Shown: positions 1-10,495, counted from the stretch's first letter. The stretch is DNA of 64,000 nt from UBA2336 sp036787955 (GCA_036787955.1 DAIQOI010000011.1:34008-98007); one strand, 5' to 3'. Notes: generated by a model not told the origin, from the letters alone. Numbers and translations: made by a program.

Positions 1-141
1 TTGGTTAACTCAAAAGACAGCAAGTACCAGGTTTGGGAGCGAAACTCACTGACCTCTCCATTATGGACAACCAAAGCAATGTGGCAAAAGCGGATTCTTC
101 GCTTGCCTTTTTTAAAGACCTGCGCGTGCTGGCGGGGTGAG

Positions 142-1623
142 TTAGCCTAACCAGTTGCGGGTTCGTGCAACGGCCTTTTTCCAGCCGGCATAGAGTTTAT
201 CGCGCGTGGCATCATCCATTTCGGGTTTAAAAATTTTTTGAACCTTGCGCCTGGCAACGATGTCCTGCTTGTTCCATAAACCCGCCCTGATGCCCGCCAG
301 AAAAGCCGCACCTAATGCAGTAGATTCAATTATTTCCGGGCGCTCTACCTCAGTGCCCAGGATATCAGCCTGAAACTGCATAAGGATATTGTTGGCACAA
401 GCGCCTCCATCAACTTTTAAACGGGCCAGTTGCAAACCGGCATCTTCCTGCATGGCCATCAGTACATCTTTAGTCTGATAGGCCAACGATTCGAGTGTTG
501 CTTTAATAATATGGTCTTTTCCGGTATCGCGGGTAAGCCCGAAAATAGCTCCGCGTGCATACATATCCCAATACGGAGCGCCTAAACCCGCAAAAGCAGG
601 AACAACATATACCTCGTTTGAACCCAACGCTTTGGCAGCAAAATATTCCGAGTCCTTTGATTCGTCAATAAAACCCAAACTATCCCGGAGCCATTGCACA
701 GCTGCACCAGCAATAAACACGCTGCCTTCAAGGGCATATTCTATCTTGTTATCGATGCCCCAGGCTATGGTTGTTATCAAACCATTTTTTGATATATGAA
801 TTTTGGAGCCGGTGTTCATCAGCATAAAGCACCCGGTACCATAGGTGTTTTTGGCCATACCCGGTTCAAAACAAACTTGTCCGAACAAAGCCGCCTGCTG
901 GTCGCCCGCAACGCCAAGAATAGGTATGTCAACATTCTTAATCCGGTAACTTCCAAAGTCATCAGCAGAACATTTTACTTCAGGGAGCATCGACTTTGGG
1001 ATAGATAGTTCGGCCAGTAGCTTTTCATCCCATTTCAAGTCACGAATGTTAAACAGCATTGTGCGAGATGCATTCGATACATCGGTAGCGTGAATTTTTC
1101 TTCCGGTAAGGTTCCAGATAAGCCAGGTATCAACCGTGCCAAATAAAAGATCTCCTGCTTCGGCTTTTTTACGCGCTCCCGGAACATGATCAAGAATCCA
1201 TTTGATTTTGGTGCCTGAAAAATATGAATCGATTACCAGGCCGGTAGCATCCCGAACGTAATCGGAAAGGCCTTTTGCTTTCATCGCTTCACACAGGGGT
1301 GCTGTGCGCTTATCTTGCCACACAATGGCATTGTAAACAGGTTCGCCAGTCGTTTTATCCCACACCACTGTTGTTTCTCTCTGGTTGGTAATACCGATGG
1401 CCTTAACAGAAGCCGGATCAACATTATAATCGCGTACAAGTGCCTCTGTTACACCCTTTTGTGTACTCAAAATTTCCATTGGATCATGCTCTACCCAGCC
1501 GGGTTGAGGAAAAATCTGCCTGAACTCCTTTTGGGCAATACCCACAATTTCTCCTTGCTCGTTTAAGAGTATTGCACGCGAACTTGTAGTGCCCTGGTCA
1601 AGAGCAATGATGTGTTTGTTCAT
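142..1623 (-). CDS. glpK: Glycerol kinase
   Basis: Phosphorylates glycerol to sn-glycerol 3-phosphate with ATP in the cytoplasm (FGGY sugar-kinase family). The 493-aa length is normal for GlpK. Visible hallmarks: the N-terminal phosphate-binding loop DQGTTSSRAILL (residues 9-20); glycerol contacts Arg82-Glu83 (in NQRETTVVWD), Trp102 and Tyr134; the catalytic Asp241 in VAGDQQAALFGQ; and the C-terminal ATP-site stretch DGGACANNILMQFQADILG. ATG start with only 3 bp to the upstream glpD stop, so it is the last gene of a glpF-glpD-glpK operon. No truncation or missing key residue seen. Confidence 0.97.
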   Translation of the reverse strand: MNKHIIALDQGTTSSRAILLNEQGEIVGIAQKEFRQIFPQPGWVEHDPMEILSTQKGVTEALVRDYNVDPASVKAIGITNQRETTVVWDKTTGEPVYNAIVWQDKRTAPLCEAMKAKGLSDYVRDATGLVIDSYFSGTKIKWILDHVPGARKKAEAGDLLFGTVDTWLIWNLTGRKIHATDVSNASRTMLFNIRDLKWDEKLLAELSIPKSMLPEVKCSADDFGSYRIKNVDIPILGVAGDQQAALFGQVCFEPGMAKNTYGTGCFMLMNTGSKIHISKNGLITTIAWGIDNKIEYALEGSVFIAGAAVQWLRDSLGFIDESKDSEYFAAKALGSNEVYVVPAFAGLGAPYWDMYARGAIFGLTRDTGKDHIIKATLESLAYQTKDVLMAMQEDAGLQLARLKVDGGACANNILMQFQADILGTEVERPEIIESTALGAAFLAGIRAGLWNKQDIVARRKVQKIFKPEMDDATRDKLYAGWKKAVARTRNWLG

Positions 1624-1626
1624 GGG

Positions 1627-3267
1627 TTAATCTGGTCCGGTGGTTATCAGTTGCGCTTCCCGGATAGCTTGCTCCAATGTAGATAATTCAATCTTGTATT
1701 GCACGTCAGACCACTGAAAATATCGGTTAAATTCCTGAAGAATACTATCCTTAACAAGCTTGAGCCGGGGTATATCGAAATACAACATGCCTGTTCTGCG
1801 CACAAAAAAGTCGAGCGGTTTTTGGACCATTTCGTTCTCCAAAGTAAAACGGAGTTCCGCCAGGGCAAGTGCTATGTTCCTGTCGGTATTGGTAAACTTT
1901 TCAAGTTCCAGCAGAATAACATCTGCCTGCTTGCCATAGTTTTCTGTGAGGTAATCTGCAAATTGCCACAGGCCCAGAGGTCTGAGTCTGGAAATTAATG
2001 CTTCTTTGTAAACAGCAACATCACCGGCATGGGCGAAAGCATTCTGGCATAAGCTTATTTTATCGGTATGGCAAGGTTTAAAATCACGCGTTTGGAATGA
2101 CCGCCGGATAACCATATCCACCACCCGCTCGGCCATCTTTCGATAACCGGTTAATTTACCTCCGGCAATGGAAATCAACCCTGAAGGAGATTTAAAAATT
2201 TCGTCTTTTCGCGAAAGCTCGGAGGCTGACTTTCCTTCTTCATGAATCAGCGGCCGCAATCCAGCCCAGCTCGATTCGATATCGGATAGCTGAAGATTAA
2301 CGTCACGAAAAGAATCATTCACTGCTTCGATCAGATACTTCGCATCAGCGATAGAAACTTTTACATTATCAATGGAATCGTAATAATCGGTATCCGTGGT
2401 GCCGATGTAGGTTGTTCGACCACGGGGTATAGCGAAAATCATCCGGCCATCGCGCACATCAAAGTAAATCGCCTGTCGTATCGGAAACTTTTTCCGATCC
2501 ACAACTATATGTACACCCTTAGTCAGACGAAGCTGTTTGCTGTTTTCAGAATTATCCAGCGCACGCAATTCATCAATCCAGGGACCGGTAGCATTAACAA
2601 CCGTGCTTGCCCTGATTATTACCTTCTGCCCCGTAAGGACATCGATGGCATTTACCCCACAAACAATGCCGTGATCATAAATGAAGTTCTCAGCCCGCAT
2701 ATAATTAATCACACAAGCACCATGCGCAGCTGCGGTTTTCATTATTTCCAGGGTAAGGCGTGCATCATCGGTCCGGTACTCGGTATATAGCGCGCCCCCT
2801 CTAATATCCTCCGGTCTTAATAAGGGCTCATAGTGAAGGGTTTGTTGCCGATTAAGCATTTTTCGCTGGTCAGCTTCATTTACACCCGCCAGCCAATCGT
2901 AAAGTTTTAAACCGAACGAAGTGAGTAATGTTCCTACTCCCCTTCCCTCCTTTAAAGGCAGGAGCATCTTTTCGGCCACAACCAAATGTGGCGCAAGCCG
3001 ATGCACAACGGCTCGTTCGCTGCCCACTTCTTTTACCAATCCGAATTCAAACTGTTTTAAATAACGGAGTCCGCCATGGATTAATTTGGTAGAGCGTGAG
3101 CTTGTGCCGTAAGCAAAATCATTTTTTTCGATAAGCGCAGTTTTTAAACCTCGCGATGCAGCATCCAGCGCAATACCTGCCCCAGTTATACCGCCACCAA
3201 TAATTAACACATCAAAGGTGACTTGCTTAAGCAAGGAAAGGTTGCTTGGGCGGGCAAACACATTCAT
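1627..3267 (-). CDS. glpD: FAD-dependent glycerol-3-phosphate dehydrogenase
   Basis: Oxidises glycerol 3-phosphate to dihydroxyacetone phosphate and passes electrons to the quinone pool at the inner membrane. The 546-aa protein has the N-terminal Rossmann FAD motif IIGGGITGAG (residues 22-31), the following acidic FAD-ribose position (IEKNDFAYGTSSRSTKLIHG, the GlpD signature region), the substrate-side stretch GLRPLIHEEGKS and IAGGKLTGYRKMAE near residues 370-380, and the C-terminal helical DAO_C domain. It sits between glpF (59 bp upstream) and glpK (3 bp downstream), so the kinase product is oxidised by the neighbouring gene's enzyme. Membrane association is inferred from the family; no transmembrane helix is evident. 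Confidence 0.96.
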   Translation of the reverse strand: MNVFARPSNLSLLKQVTFDVLIIGGGITGAGIALDAASRGLKTALIEKNDFAYGTSSRSTKLIHGGLRYLKQFEFGLVKEVGSERAVVHRLAPHLVVAEKMLLPLKEGRGVGTLLTSFGLKLYDWLAGVNEADQRKMLNRQQTLHYEPLLRPEDIRGGALYTEYRTDDARLTLEIMKTAAAHGACVINYMRAENFIYDHGIVCGVNAIDVLTGQKVIIRASTVVNATGPWIDELRALDNSENSKQLRLTKGVHIVVDRKKFPIRQAIYFDVRDGRMIFAIPRGRTTYIGTTDTDYYDSIDNVKVSIADAKYLIEAVNDSFRDVNLQLSDIESSWAGLRPLIHEEGKSASELSRKDEIFKSPSGLISIAGGKLTGYRKMAERVVDMVIRRSFQTRDFKPCHTDKISLCQNAFAHAGDVAVYKEALISRLRPLGLWQFADYLTENYGKQADVILLELEKFTNTDRNIALALAELRFTLENEMVQKPLDFFVRRTGMLYFDIPRLKLVKDSILQEFNRYFQWSDVQYKIELSTLEQAIREAQLITTGPD

Positions 3268-3326
3268 AAACTCCCTAATCTGGCGGCAGGCATTTTAACA
3301 ACAAACAAACTTTCACTTTCCTATAC

Positions 3327-4031
3327 TTAAAAAAGCAATTGATATAACCAGGCTCCCATCACCCCTCCGATCACCGGTCCGACCACCGGTACCCAGGCAT
3401 ATGCCCAGTCGGACGAACCTTTGCCGGCAATGGGTAAAATAAAATGAGCCAGGCGCGGACCCAGATCGCGTGCCGGGTTAACAGCAAAGCCCGTTGTCCC
3501 ACCCAGACTAACACCAATAGAAACAATGAGTAGCCCAACTACCAGTGGATTTAGGCCTTCGGTAAATTTATTCGCACCAATGGTAAGTAAGCCTAAAATC
3601 AAGACAGCTGTCCCGATAATTTCGCTTATCAGATTGTGGACGTTGGAACGGATAGCCGGGCCCGTACAAAAGACAGCCAGTTTTTCTGCCGGGTTATGAG
3701 TAACCTTCCAATGCAGATAGTAGTGTAACCACACTACTATAGCACCGGTAAATGCACCAGCCAATTGAGCCAGGCAATACCCGGGAACAAGTTCCCAGGA
3801 AAAACTTCCTGAGTAAGCCAATGCCAGCGTTACAGCTGGATTGATGTGTGCTCCGCTGTACTGGCCTACAGCATAGATTGACAACGTAACGGCAAGCCCC
3901 CAGCCTATTACAACAGTTAGCCATCCGGCATTTTCAGATTTTGTTTGCTTAAGTACAACAGCGGCTACCACGCCATCGCCAAGCACAATAAGTATTAGTG
4001 TACCAAGGTATTCAGCCAGGTATGGCGACAT
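3327..4031 (-). CDS. glpF: Glycerol uptake facilitator (MIP/aquaglyceroporin)
   Basis: Inner-membrane channel for facilitated glycerol entry. The 234-aa protein has six hydrophobic helices and two half-helix NPA motifs, GAHINPAVTLALAY (NPA at residues 64-66) and GFAVNPARDLGPRLAH (NPA at 185-187). The Asp directly after the second NPAR is the residue that marks glycerol facilitators rather than water-only aquaporins. First gene of the glp operon; a near-consensus minus-strand box TATCTTGG lies at about 4049-4056, 18-25 bp upstream, and is a weak promoter candidate. No glp repressor gene is in the window. Confidence 0.94.
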   Translation of the reverse strand: MSPYLAEYLGTLILIVLGDGVVAAVVLKQTKSENAGWLTVVIGWGLAVTLSIYAVGQYSGAHINPAVTLALAYSGSFSWELVPGYCLAQLAGAFTGAIVVWLHYYLHWKVTHNPAEKLAVFCTGPAIRSNVHNLISEIIGTAVLILGLLTIGANKFTEGLNPLVVGLLIVSIGVSLGGTTGFAVNPARDLGPRLAHFILPIAGKGSSDWAYAWVPVVGPVIGGVMGAWLYQLLF

Positions 4032-4100
4032 AGGGAGAATAATTTAAGGCCAAGATAGTAAAACCCTGGCATAGCAATGGAAAGTCATGCCTGATTGTTG

Positions 4101-7100
4101 CTATTTAATAATTAACCTGGCAACTTCTCCTTTTTGATTTCGGAGCAGGTACAAGCCGGCAGGCAGTTGGCTAACATCAAGTGATGTAACCTTGCTCCTG
4201 AACAGTATCGGTTGATTTAATGAATTAAACAATTGCACGTTTACTTCCTCTGTAAAGTAAACAAATTGCCCTTCAACCGGATTGGGATAAACCACAAAAC
4301 CCGGGTATGAGTAAGGGTTAGTAACAGAAATAACATACGAGTACTCGTAGGTTCCATCGAAATCCACCTGCTTTAACCGGTAATAGGAAATTCCCGATAG
4401 AGGAGCCTCGTCAGTAAACCTATAGACCTGCGATGTGTTGCTTGTGCCCGCGCCATTAAGCCTGCCAATCGCCTCATATTGAAAACCTGTGGCAGAACGT
4501 TCGATATCAAAGTAGTTGTTATTAAGCTCTGTAGCAGTTTTCCACTCCAATTCAACGGATCGATTAACCCACCTGGCAGTAAACGAAACCAGCTGTACAG
4601 GTAAAGGCGAAGATGTTGATGCCACCGCAAAAGGACTAAACGAAGAAACAAGAGAAGAAGTAACTGTTCCGAATGTTCCGCTGTCGGTTGTGCCAGTGAC
4701 ACCTGCATTCGACCATTGAGTGCCATCCCAGCGGCCTACGGTAAGAATAGCGGGGTTGCTGAATCCATAACACCCGGTAGCACGATTCCAGGTTAACGTA
4801 ACAAAGACACTTGATGACCCGGCAGTTCTGTCCAGAATCCAGTAATCACACGACGATACATCGGTTATAGTGGGGTCAGTAACCGTTATGTCATATCCTA
4901 AAAGGGTCGGATTGCTGACAAAGTATTCTGCCGTAAAGGCATCTGTAACAGATGACGGAGCCGAAATTCGAACGGGACTATAAATTCCTGCCTTGCCTGT
5001 TGGGAATGTGAACAAATCGTTACCCACCTTTCGTACCGGTCCGCTTACATAGGAGGTTGCCGATCCACCTGTAACAGTAACGTTATCTCCAACTATGAGA
5101 AGGTTGGTTAATGTAGTAACCAGATTACCATTCAGTAATGAAAGGTTTTGAGACGGTGCATCAAGCTGGCAGACGGATAAAAGGGTTACATTACCTGAAC
5201 TCTTATTAATCGTAACATTACCATTGAAATTGCCTGTGGCTCCGGTGAGATCAAAATTTTGATTCGAAGTTCCAGAAAATAACAATGCGGTTGAACCCCC
5301 ATCAAATCCGGGCTGAACAGTAACATTACCACGAACGTCAAATACTGAACCATTGGCAAATCCGTTTGTTAACGTGAGGTTATTTTGAACTATCAAAGCG
5401 CCTGTTCCGGTAATGTTCAGATTATCTTCCGAACAGCCAAGGTTATTTACCTCAACAATCAGATTATAAAAAGTTATGCCAACCGGATTGTAAAGAGTAG
5501 CAGAACGTGTGGCACATTCAGCAAAAGATGGATCTAAATGCACCGTGCCGTTGTTGTGACCAAATGTGCCTCCGTTTATGGCAAAGATGGTCGGATTACC
5601 CACCCAACTGCCGCCCACACGGAACACGCCTGTGGGAGCGTTGAATACCCNNNNNNNNNNNNNNNNNNNNNNNNNNNNNNNNNNNNNNNNNNNNNNNNNN
5701 NNNNNNNNNNNNNNNNNNNNNNNNNNNNNNNNNNNNNNNNNNNNNNNNNNCGTTGGCCACAATTACAGTGCTGGCTCCGCTCACCGCAAGGATATCTTCC
5801 GTGCAGCCCGTGTTGTCCACATCTACAATCAGGTTGTAAAAGGTAACGGCCAGCGGGGTACTTATCGTGGCCGTGCGCGTGGCACACTCCGCAAACACCG
5901 GGTCTATGCGAACCGTGCCGTTGTTGTGGTTAAACGTGCCCCCGTTTATGGCAAAGATGGTCGGGTTACCCACCCAACTGCCGCCCACACGGAACACGCC
6001 TGTGGGAGCGTTGAATACCCCCGCATCCAGCGTGAACTGCTGTACCAGAAAATCAGTGGTGCCCACCCCCGGGTTCACCACCCCCGAACTTTTGTTCACA
6101 CGAAGGTGCGCAAACCGCGCCGTGCTCGTGTTGTTGTAGGTTTGGTCGGTGGTGCCGTTCATCAAGATGGTGGCCGTGCCACCGTCTGCGCCCGACTCCA
6201 GGTATACGTTGCCACGAACTTCTATGGTGCCTGTGTTCACAAAACCGTCAAACTGTGTGAAGTCGTTGGCCACAATTACAGTGCTGGCTCCGCTCACCGC
6301 AAGGATATCTTCCGTGCAACCCGTGTTGTCCACATCTACAATCAGGTTGTAAAACGTTATCCCACCAGGAACATTTATCGTGGCCGTGCGCGTGGCACAC
6401 TCCGAAAACGATGGGTCTAACCTCACCGTGCCGCTGTTGTGATTGAACGTACCCCCCGTTACCGTCAGTATCGTAGGATTGCCCGTCCACGCCCCGCCTA
6501 TCCGGAACACCCCGGTGGGTGCATTGAACACTCCCGCATCCAGCGTGAACTGCTGAACCAGAAAATCAGAAGTGGATGCTGAAACGATACCAGAAGACTT
6601 ATTGATGCGCACATGAGCCGTTCGGCCGGATCCAGAACTACTGTAGTTTTGATTCATGGATCCGTTGATTAATATGGTTCCTGAACCACCGTCTGCATCG
6701 TTTTGTACAAACAAGTTACCAAGGACCTCAATTGTTCCGGAATAAAAAATACCATCAGCATGAGTTAAATTACCGGCAACAACAGCATTACTGCCTGAAA
6801 AAGTAAACAGATCTTCAACGCAACTTAAATTAGTAACATCAACGATTAAATGATTAAAGGTTAGAGAAGAAGTAAGCGTTACGATAGCAATCCGCTGAGC
6901 GCAGGCAGTAAAATCCGGATCAAATTGTACTGTACCCAGGTTGTGTAAAAATGTTCCTCCGTTGTAGCTGAATAAATTAACATTTACTGCAAATGCGCCA
7001 CCAACCGATAAAATACCGCTGGTGGAAGTAAACGTGCCACCGGATAGGGTAAATGTACCTGAATTGATATCAATGCCTGAATCTCCACCAGTAAAGGATC

Positions 7101-7443
7101 CCCCGGCCTGAGAAAACCCCGCGTTGCCGATTGTAATACTTACACCTGCCTGTTGGGTAATAATTCCATTATAGCCTGCATCAATCTGAATACCTTGTAC
7201 ACTAATGGAAACATTTATCAGACAATTCCCTGATCCGTTGGCATCGTATATTGCCACGTCAGCAGCGCCCGGAACCGAAGCACCGCCAGGCCCTCCGGAC
7301 GTGGCCGACCAGTTTGCTGGATCATTCCACACACCTGCCGTGCCGGCCACCCAGTACCGGTTTGCTGCCAGTGCTGAAGCCAATTGGCAACTGAGTAAAA
7401 CGATTAAGATAAAAGAGCGATTGAAATTCAGGAATAAAGCCAT
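4101..7443 (-). CDS. Secreted repeat protein with T9SS type A sorting domain, interrupted by a scaffold gap
   Basis: One gene split by 100 N. Sense order: signal peptide (residues about 1-26, ending ALAANRYW); a G/T/N-rich beta-strand region with 171-aa repeats sharing FNAPTGVFRxGG, GNPTI, ECATRTAT and TFYNLIVDVDN motifs, with about four copies visible; a beta-sandwich-like module beginning LPVQLVSFTARW and containing the phrase VELEWKTATELNNNYFDIER; and a C-terminal sorting domain (VVYPNPVEGQF ... LPAGLYLLRNQKGEVARLII). The sorting domain directs export through the type IX system, so the protein is probably cell-surface or released; its function is unknown but adhesin-like. The two halves are out of frame only because 100 N is a placeholder: a 243-bp gap restores the frame and gives a 1161-aa protein. 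ATG at 7443 is followed by a good signal peptide. It starts 79 bp after parC ends. Confidence 0.85.
5571..6776 (-). repeat. Tandem coding repeat, 513-bp period (171 aa)
   Basis: Units of 513 bp in phase with the reading frame of the T9SS type A protein. The two units flanking the gap are almost identical in DNA, while the unit nearer the N-terminus (about 6777-7290) and the one past the gap toward the C-terminus (below 5570) have diverged to protein-level similarity only. The near-identical central units are also visibly richer in G and C at third codon positions than the gene's ends, which suggests recent duplication or gene conversion. Confidence 0.85.
5651..5750. other. Scaffold gap (100 N) inside the 513-bp repeat
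   Basis: Exactly 100 N, a usual placeholder for unknown length. The bases on both sides are near-identical to sequence about one 513-bp repeat away: 5571-5650 matches 5941-6020 and 5751-5829 matches 6264-6342, with one or two differences each. The copy intact between 6021 and 6263 shows 243 bp where the gap stands, so the real gap should be 243 bp plus a whole number of 513-bp units. Confidence 0.95.
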
Positions 7444-7449
7444 AGGCTC

Positions 7450-7496
7450 TTGAAATACAAAGAGATAAAGATACTTACTGATACTTTATATTTCAA
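7450..7496 (-). promoter_or_regulatory. 13-bp inverted repeat just before the start of the T9SS gene
   Basis: Left arm 7450-7462 (TTGAAATACAAAG) and right arm 7484-7496 (CTTTATATTTCAA) are inverted repeats with one mismatch and a 21-nt spacer. On the minus-strand RNA the mismatch becomes a G-U wobble, so the stem is unbroken only in the transcript that leads into the gene at 7443. It could be a leader hairpin for that gene or the 3' end structure of parC. There is no strong T-tract, so I do not call it an intrinsic terminator. Confidence 0.45.
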
Positions 7497-7522
7497 ATTA
7501 TCAGACAATGTAACCCTTTTGG

Positions 7523-10282
7523 CTAAAGCTCCAGCTCGATGGTCTCGCCTACTCCAAAAGATTTACCCTGAGATGAATTATTTCCCTTTACGCTTTTGCC
7601 TTTTTGCGACTTTGCTTTTGGCTTTTGCTTTTCTTTCGATCTGTTTTGGCTTTGCGGTAATCCGCTTTCGGCGAAGAGACTTTGCTGAACGCCCCGCGGC
7701 TGACTTTCCTTTTTTTTTAAAACGCCCTCGTGCTTTGCCGGCTTATCTTCCAGCCCCTCTTCTGCCGCAGCATCCGGTGCTTCTTCCGGCAGCGACACCT
7801 TTAACACCTTATGCTGGCTTAACCGGTTGCCCAGCGCTTTCCAGCCTTTGATATCAATTAAATCTTCCAGATTAACTGTTTCCTTTACTTTCTCTTTCGA
7901 TTTACCTTTCAATAGCTCTATCTCAACCTCAGGATCATCCTTCATAGTGGCAACTACCAACCGCGATCCGATGGCATCGGAAATGAAATTGAACTCCTTA
8001 TCCTCCGTTGTGGTTTCCACCAGAAACCTTTTCACCATGTACTGCTTGGTATGTCCGTCAACATACACAGCCGAAACCGGCTTTTTGGGATAAAACTTTT
8101 CTACGCGCAAGGTTTTTTCCGGGTCAAAACGCGTATTCAAATCATAGCCCGTAATCCTGTATGAACCATTGGATAAAAAGGCTATCAGCCGGTCTTCGCC
8201 ATCAAACTTTCCGAGATAGTATCCGCGCTTGTCGCGGTTTAGTCTGCCGGCCAACGGATCATACCACAGATCGAGTTTGCTGAGCGTGGAAGTACCTTCG
8301 CGTATTTTTTCCACTTTACGTACCGGATATTTGGTAACCGTTATGCCACGTGCTGCACGTCCTTTGATTTCCAGATCGGCAAAGTCAAATTCAAAAACTT
8401 TTTTGCGGGCCGTGCTGGATTGTGATAATTTAATTTCAACCACTTCAGCTTCGCCATTCGGATTACCGGAAACATACAGTATGCGCGAGTTGGCATTACC
8501 CTGAGTCAGATCATATTCCTTATCGCGGATGACACCCGGCATGGTAAACCGCTTGGCAAAACTTTTTCCGCTCTTGCCATCGGAATATATCAGGTTGTAC
8601 ACCATGCGGTCATCGCCTTTCTTCCACACACCAATATACATGATGTCTTTACCCATAAACACCTTTTCACTGATGCGCGATACCAGGGCTTTGCCGTCTC
8701 TGCGTATGGCAATAATGTCGTCCAGTTCCGAACAATCGCACACGTATTCATCGCGCTTCAGTCCCCAGCCGGCAAATCCATCGGCCCGGTTTACATAGAG
8801 CTTCTGATTGATGGCAATCACTTCGGTGGCTGCGACAGCCTGGAAGGTTTTCAGCTCGGTTTTTCGTTCACGGCCCTTGCCGTACCTATCCAGCAATCCC
8901 TGAAAATAGGAGATGGCAAAATCGGTAAGGTGTTTCAGGTGATGTTCCGTTTCTTTCAATTCTTTTTCCAGGTCGCGCAGCATTTCATCGGCTTTGAAGG
9001 AATCGTACTTGGAAATGCGCTTTATTTTGATTTCGGTTAGCCGGATAATATCGTCTGTCGTAATTTCCCGATAAAATTTCTTTTTATGGGGCTTCAGGCC
9101 CTTATCAATTGTGGCCAGCACTTCTTCCCATGTTTCGCATTCCTCTATATCGCGGTATATCCGGTTTTCAATGAAGATCTTTTCCAGGGATGAGAACAAA
9201 ATCTTTTCCTTCAGCTCAGCCTTTTTAATTTCCAGCTCACGTTTCAGCAGGGCGACCGTCTGCTCCGTATTTAATTTCAGAATTTCATGAACACCCATAA
9301 ACCGCGGCTTGCCGTGCACAATCACGCAGGCATTGGGCGAAAGGGTAACCTCGCAGTCGGTGAAGGCATACAAGGCTTCCAGGGCAATTTCGGGTGATTG
9401 GCCGGGCTGGAGGTGAATTTGAATTTCCACGTCCTGTGCAGTGTTATCGATAACCTGCTTTATTTTAATCTGCCCCTTTTCGCTGGCCTTGACAATGGAC
9501 TCAATTAAAGAAGATGTAGTGGTGGAATATGGTATTTCTCTGATAACCAGGGTTTTCTTATCGAGAATATCAATCTTTGCACGAATCTTGATTTTGCCGC
9601 CTCTTTTGCCCTGATCATATTCGGTTACATCGGCTATACCACCGGTTGGGAAGTCGGGAAAGATTTTGGGGTTCTTTCCTTTCAGTACATCTATAGAAGC
9701 TTTTATCAGTTCGCAGAAATTATGCGGCAGTATTTTGGTAGATAGTCCTACGGCTATGCCTTCTACACCCTGGGCCAGCAACAGCGGGAACTTTACCGGC
9801 AGTGTTACCGGCTCTTTTTTGCGTCCATCGTACGACAACTGCCACTCGGTGGTCTGCGGATTGAACACCACTTCGAGTGCAAACTTCGACAAGCGCGCTT
9901 CGATATAGCGCGGTGCTGCCGCGCTGTCGCCGGTGCGTATATCACCCCAGTTACCCTGGGTGTCGATAAGCAAATCTTTCTGCCCCAGATTAATGATGGC
10001 CTCGCCTATGGCCGCATCGCCATGCGGATGGTATTGCATGGCCTGCCCGATGATGTTGGCCACTTTGTTGTACCGCCCGTCTTCCATCTCGCGCATGGCG
10101 TGCAGTATTCTGCGCTGCACAGGCTTCAGGCCGTCTTCAATCCTGGGCACTGCACGTTCCAGGATAACATACGATGCGTAGTCGAGAAACCAGTCTTCGT
10201 AAAGCCCTTCGAGATGGATGGGGTGGATTACATCCGGTTGAGTGGGTTCAGGTTGCTGCTTAACTATTTTTTTCTTACTCAT
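7523..10282 (-). CDS. parC: DNA topoisomerase IV subunit A
   Basis: DNA-cleaving subunit that, with ParE, decatenates and relaxes DNA. The 919-aa protein starts with the breakage-reunion domain: ERAVPRIEDGLKPVQRRIL (residues 42-60), the quinolone-region stretch YHPHGDAAIGEAI (84-96), and catalytic Tyr126 in SAAAPRYIEARL. A coiled-coil tower and a C-terminal six-bladed DNA-wrapping region follow, then a Lys/Ser-rich tail (about 860-919) ending IELEL. Assigned ParC rather than GyrA from the divergent N-terminus, the partner ParE next door, and lack of a clear GyrA box (QRRGGKG type). Transcribed after parE across a 213-bp spacer. Confidence 0.9.
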   Translation of the reverse strand: MSKKKIVKQQPEPTQPDVIHPIHLEGLYEDWFLDYASYVILERAVPRIEDGLKPVQRRILHAMREMEDGRYNKVANIIGQAMQYHPHGDAAIGEAIINLGQKDLLIDTQGNWGDIRTGDSAAAPRYIEARLSKFALEVVFNPQTTEWQLSYDGRKKEPVTLPVKFPLLLAQGVEGIAVGLSTKILPHNFCELIKASIDVLKGKNPKIFPDFPTGGIADVTEYDQGKRGGKIKIRAKIDILDKKTLVIREIPYSTTTSSLIESIVKASEKGQIKIKQVIDNTAQDVEIQIHLQPGQSPEIALEALYAFTDCEVTLSPNACVIVHGKPRFMGVHEILKLNTEQTVALLKRELEIKKAELKEKILFSSLEKIFIENRIYRDIEECETWEEVLATIDKGLKPHKKKFYREITTDDIIRLTEIKIKRISKYDSFKADEMLRDLEKELKETEHHLKHLTDFAISYFQGLLDRYGKGRERKTELKTFQAVAATEVIAINQKLYVNRADGFAGWGLKRDEYVCDCSELDDIIAIRRDGKALVSRISEKVFMGKDIMYIGVWKKGDDRMVYNLIYSDGKSGKSFAKRFTMPGVIRDKEYDLTQGNANSRILYVSGNPNGEAEVVEIKLSQSSTARKKVFEFDFADLEIKGRAARGITVTKYPVRKVEKIREGTSTLSKLDLWYDPLAGRLNRDKRGYYLGKFDGEDRLIAFLSNGSYRITGYDLNTRFDPEKTLRVEKFYPKKPVSAVYVDGHTKQYMVKRFLVETTTEDKEFNFISDAIGSRLVVATMKDDPEVEIELLKGKSKEKVKETVNLEDLIDIKGWKALGNRLSQHKVLKVSLPEEAPDAAAEEGLEDKPAKHEGVLKKKESQPRGVQQSLFAESGLPQSQNRSKEKQKPKAKSQKGKSVKGNNSSQGKSFGVGETIELEL

Positions 10283-10495
10283 CAGCTTAACAGATTTCTA
10301 AGTACAACAAAGTATTTCCCGTAAAAAAGCAAATAATAATTTGAGCTGCGCGCAAAAGAACACAGGATGTAACCTCTTTACTTGCTTCTTCGATCGGTTT
10401 TTTAAAGGTATTCATCAGGGCATTTGTTTTTTGAAGTAACGGTTAAGACAGCCATGATGATGGTCTTCATGGTAAGGCATTGTGTATGCGCAGTT

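Noticed and set aside
1..141. Short open frames at the left edge, one with ATG at 63 and stop at 138-140
   Set aside because: The 25-codon frame and the longer one open to the window start have no recognisable match, overlap the glpK stop region, and are too short to support without sequence to the left.
5538..6420. Long plus-strand frames through the T9SS type A gene
   Set aside because: They are antisense shadows of repeat DNA with 100 N inside; composition is Arg/Thr/His-rich and unlike a real protein.
7450..7851. 133-codon plus-strand frame at the parC 3' end
   Set aside because: Antisense to parC's Lys-rich tail; Pro/Ala/Phe-rich shadow.
10287..10415. 42-codon minus-strand frame in the parE-parC spacer
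   Set aside because: No recognisable motif or upstream promoter; the spacer is more likely untranslated.
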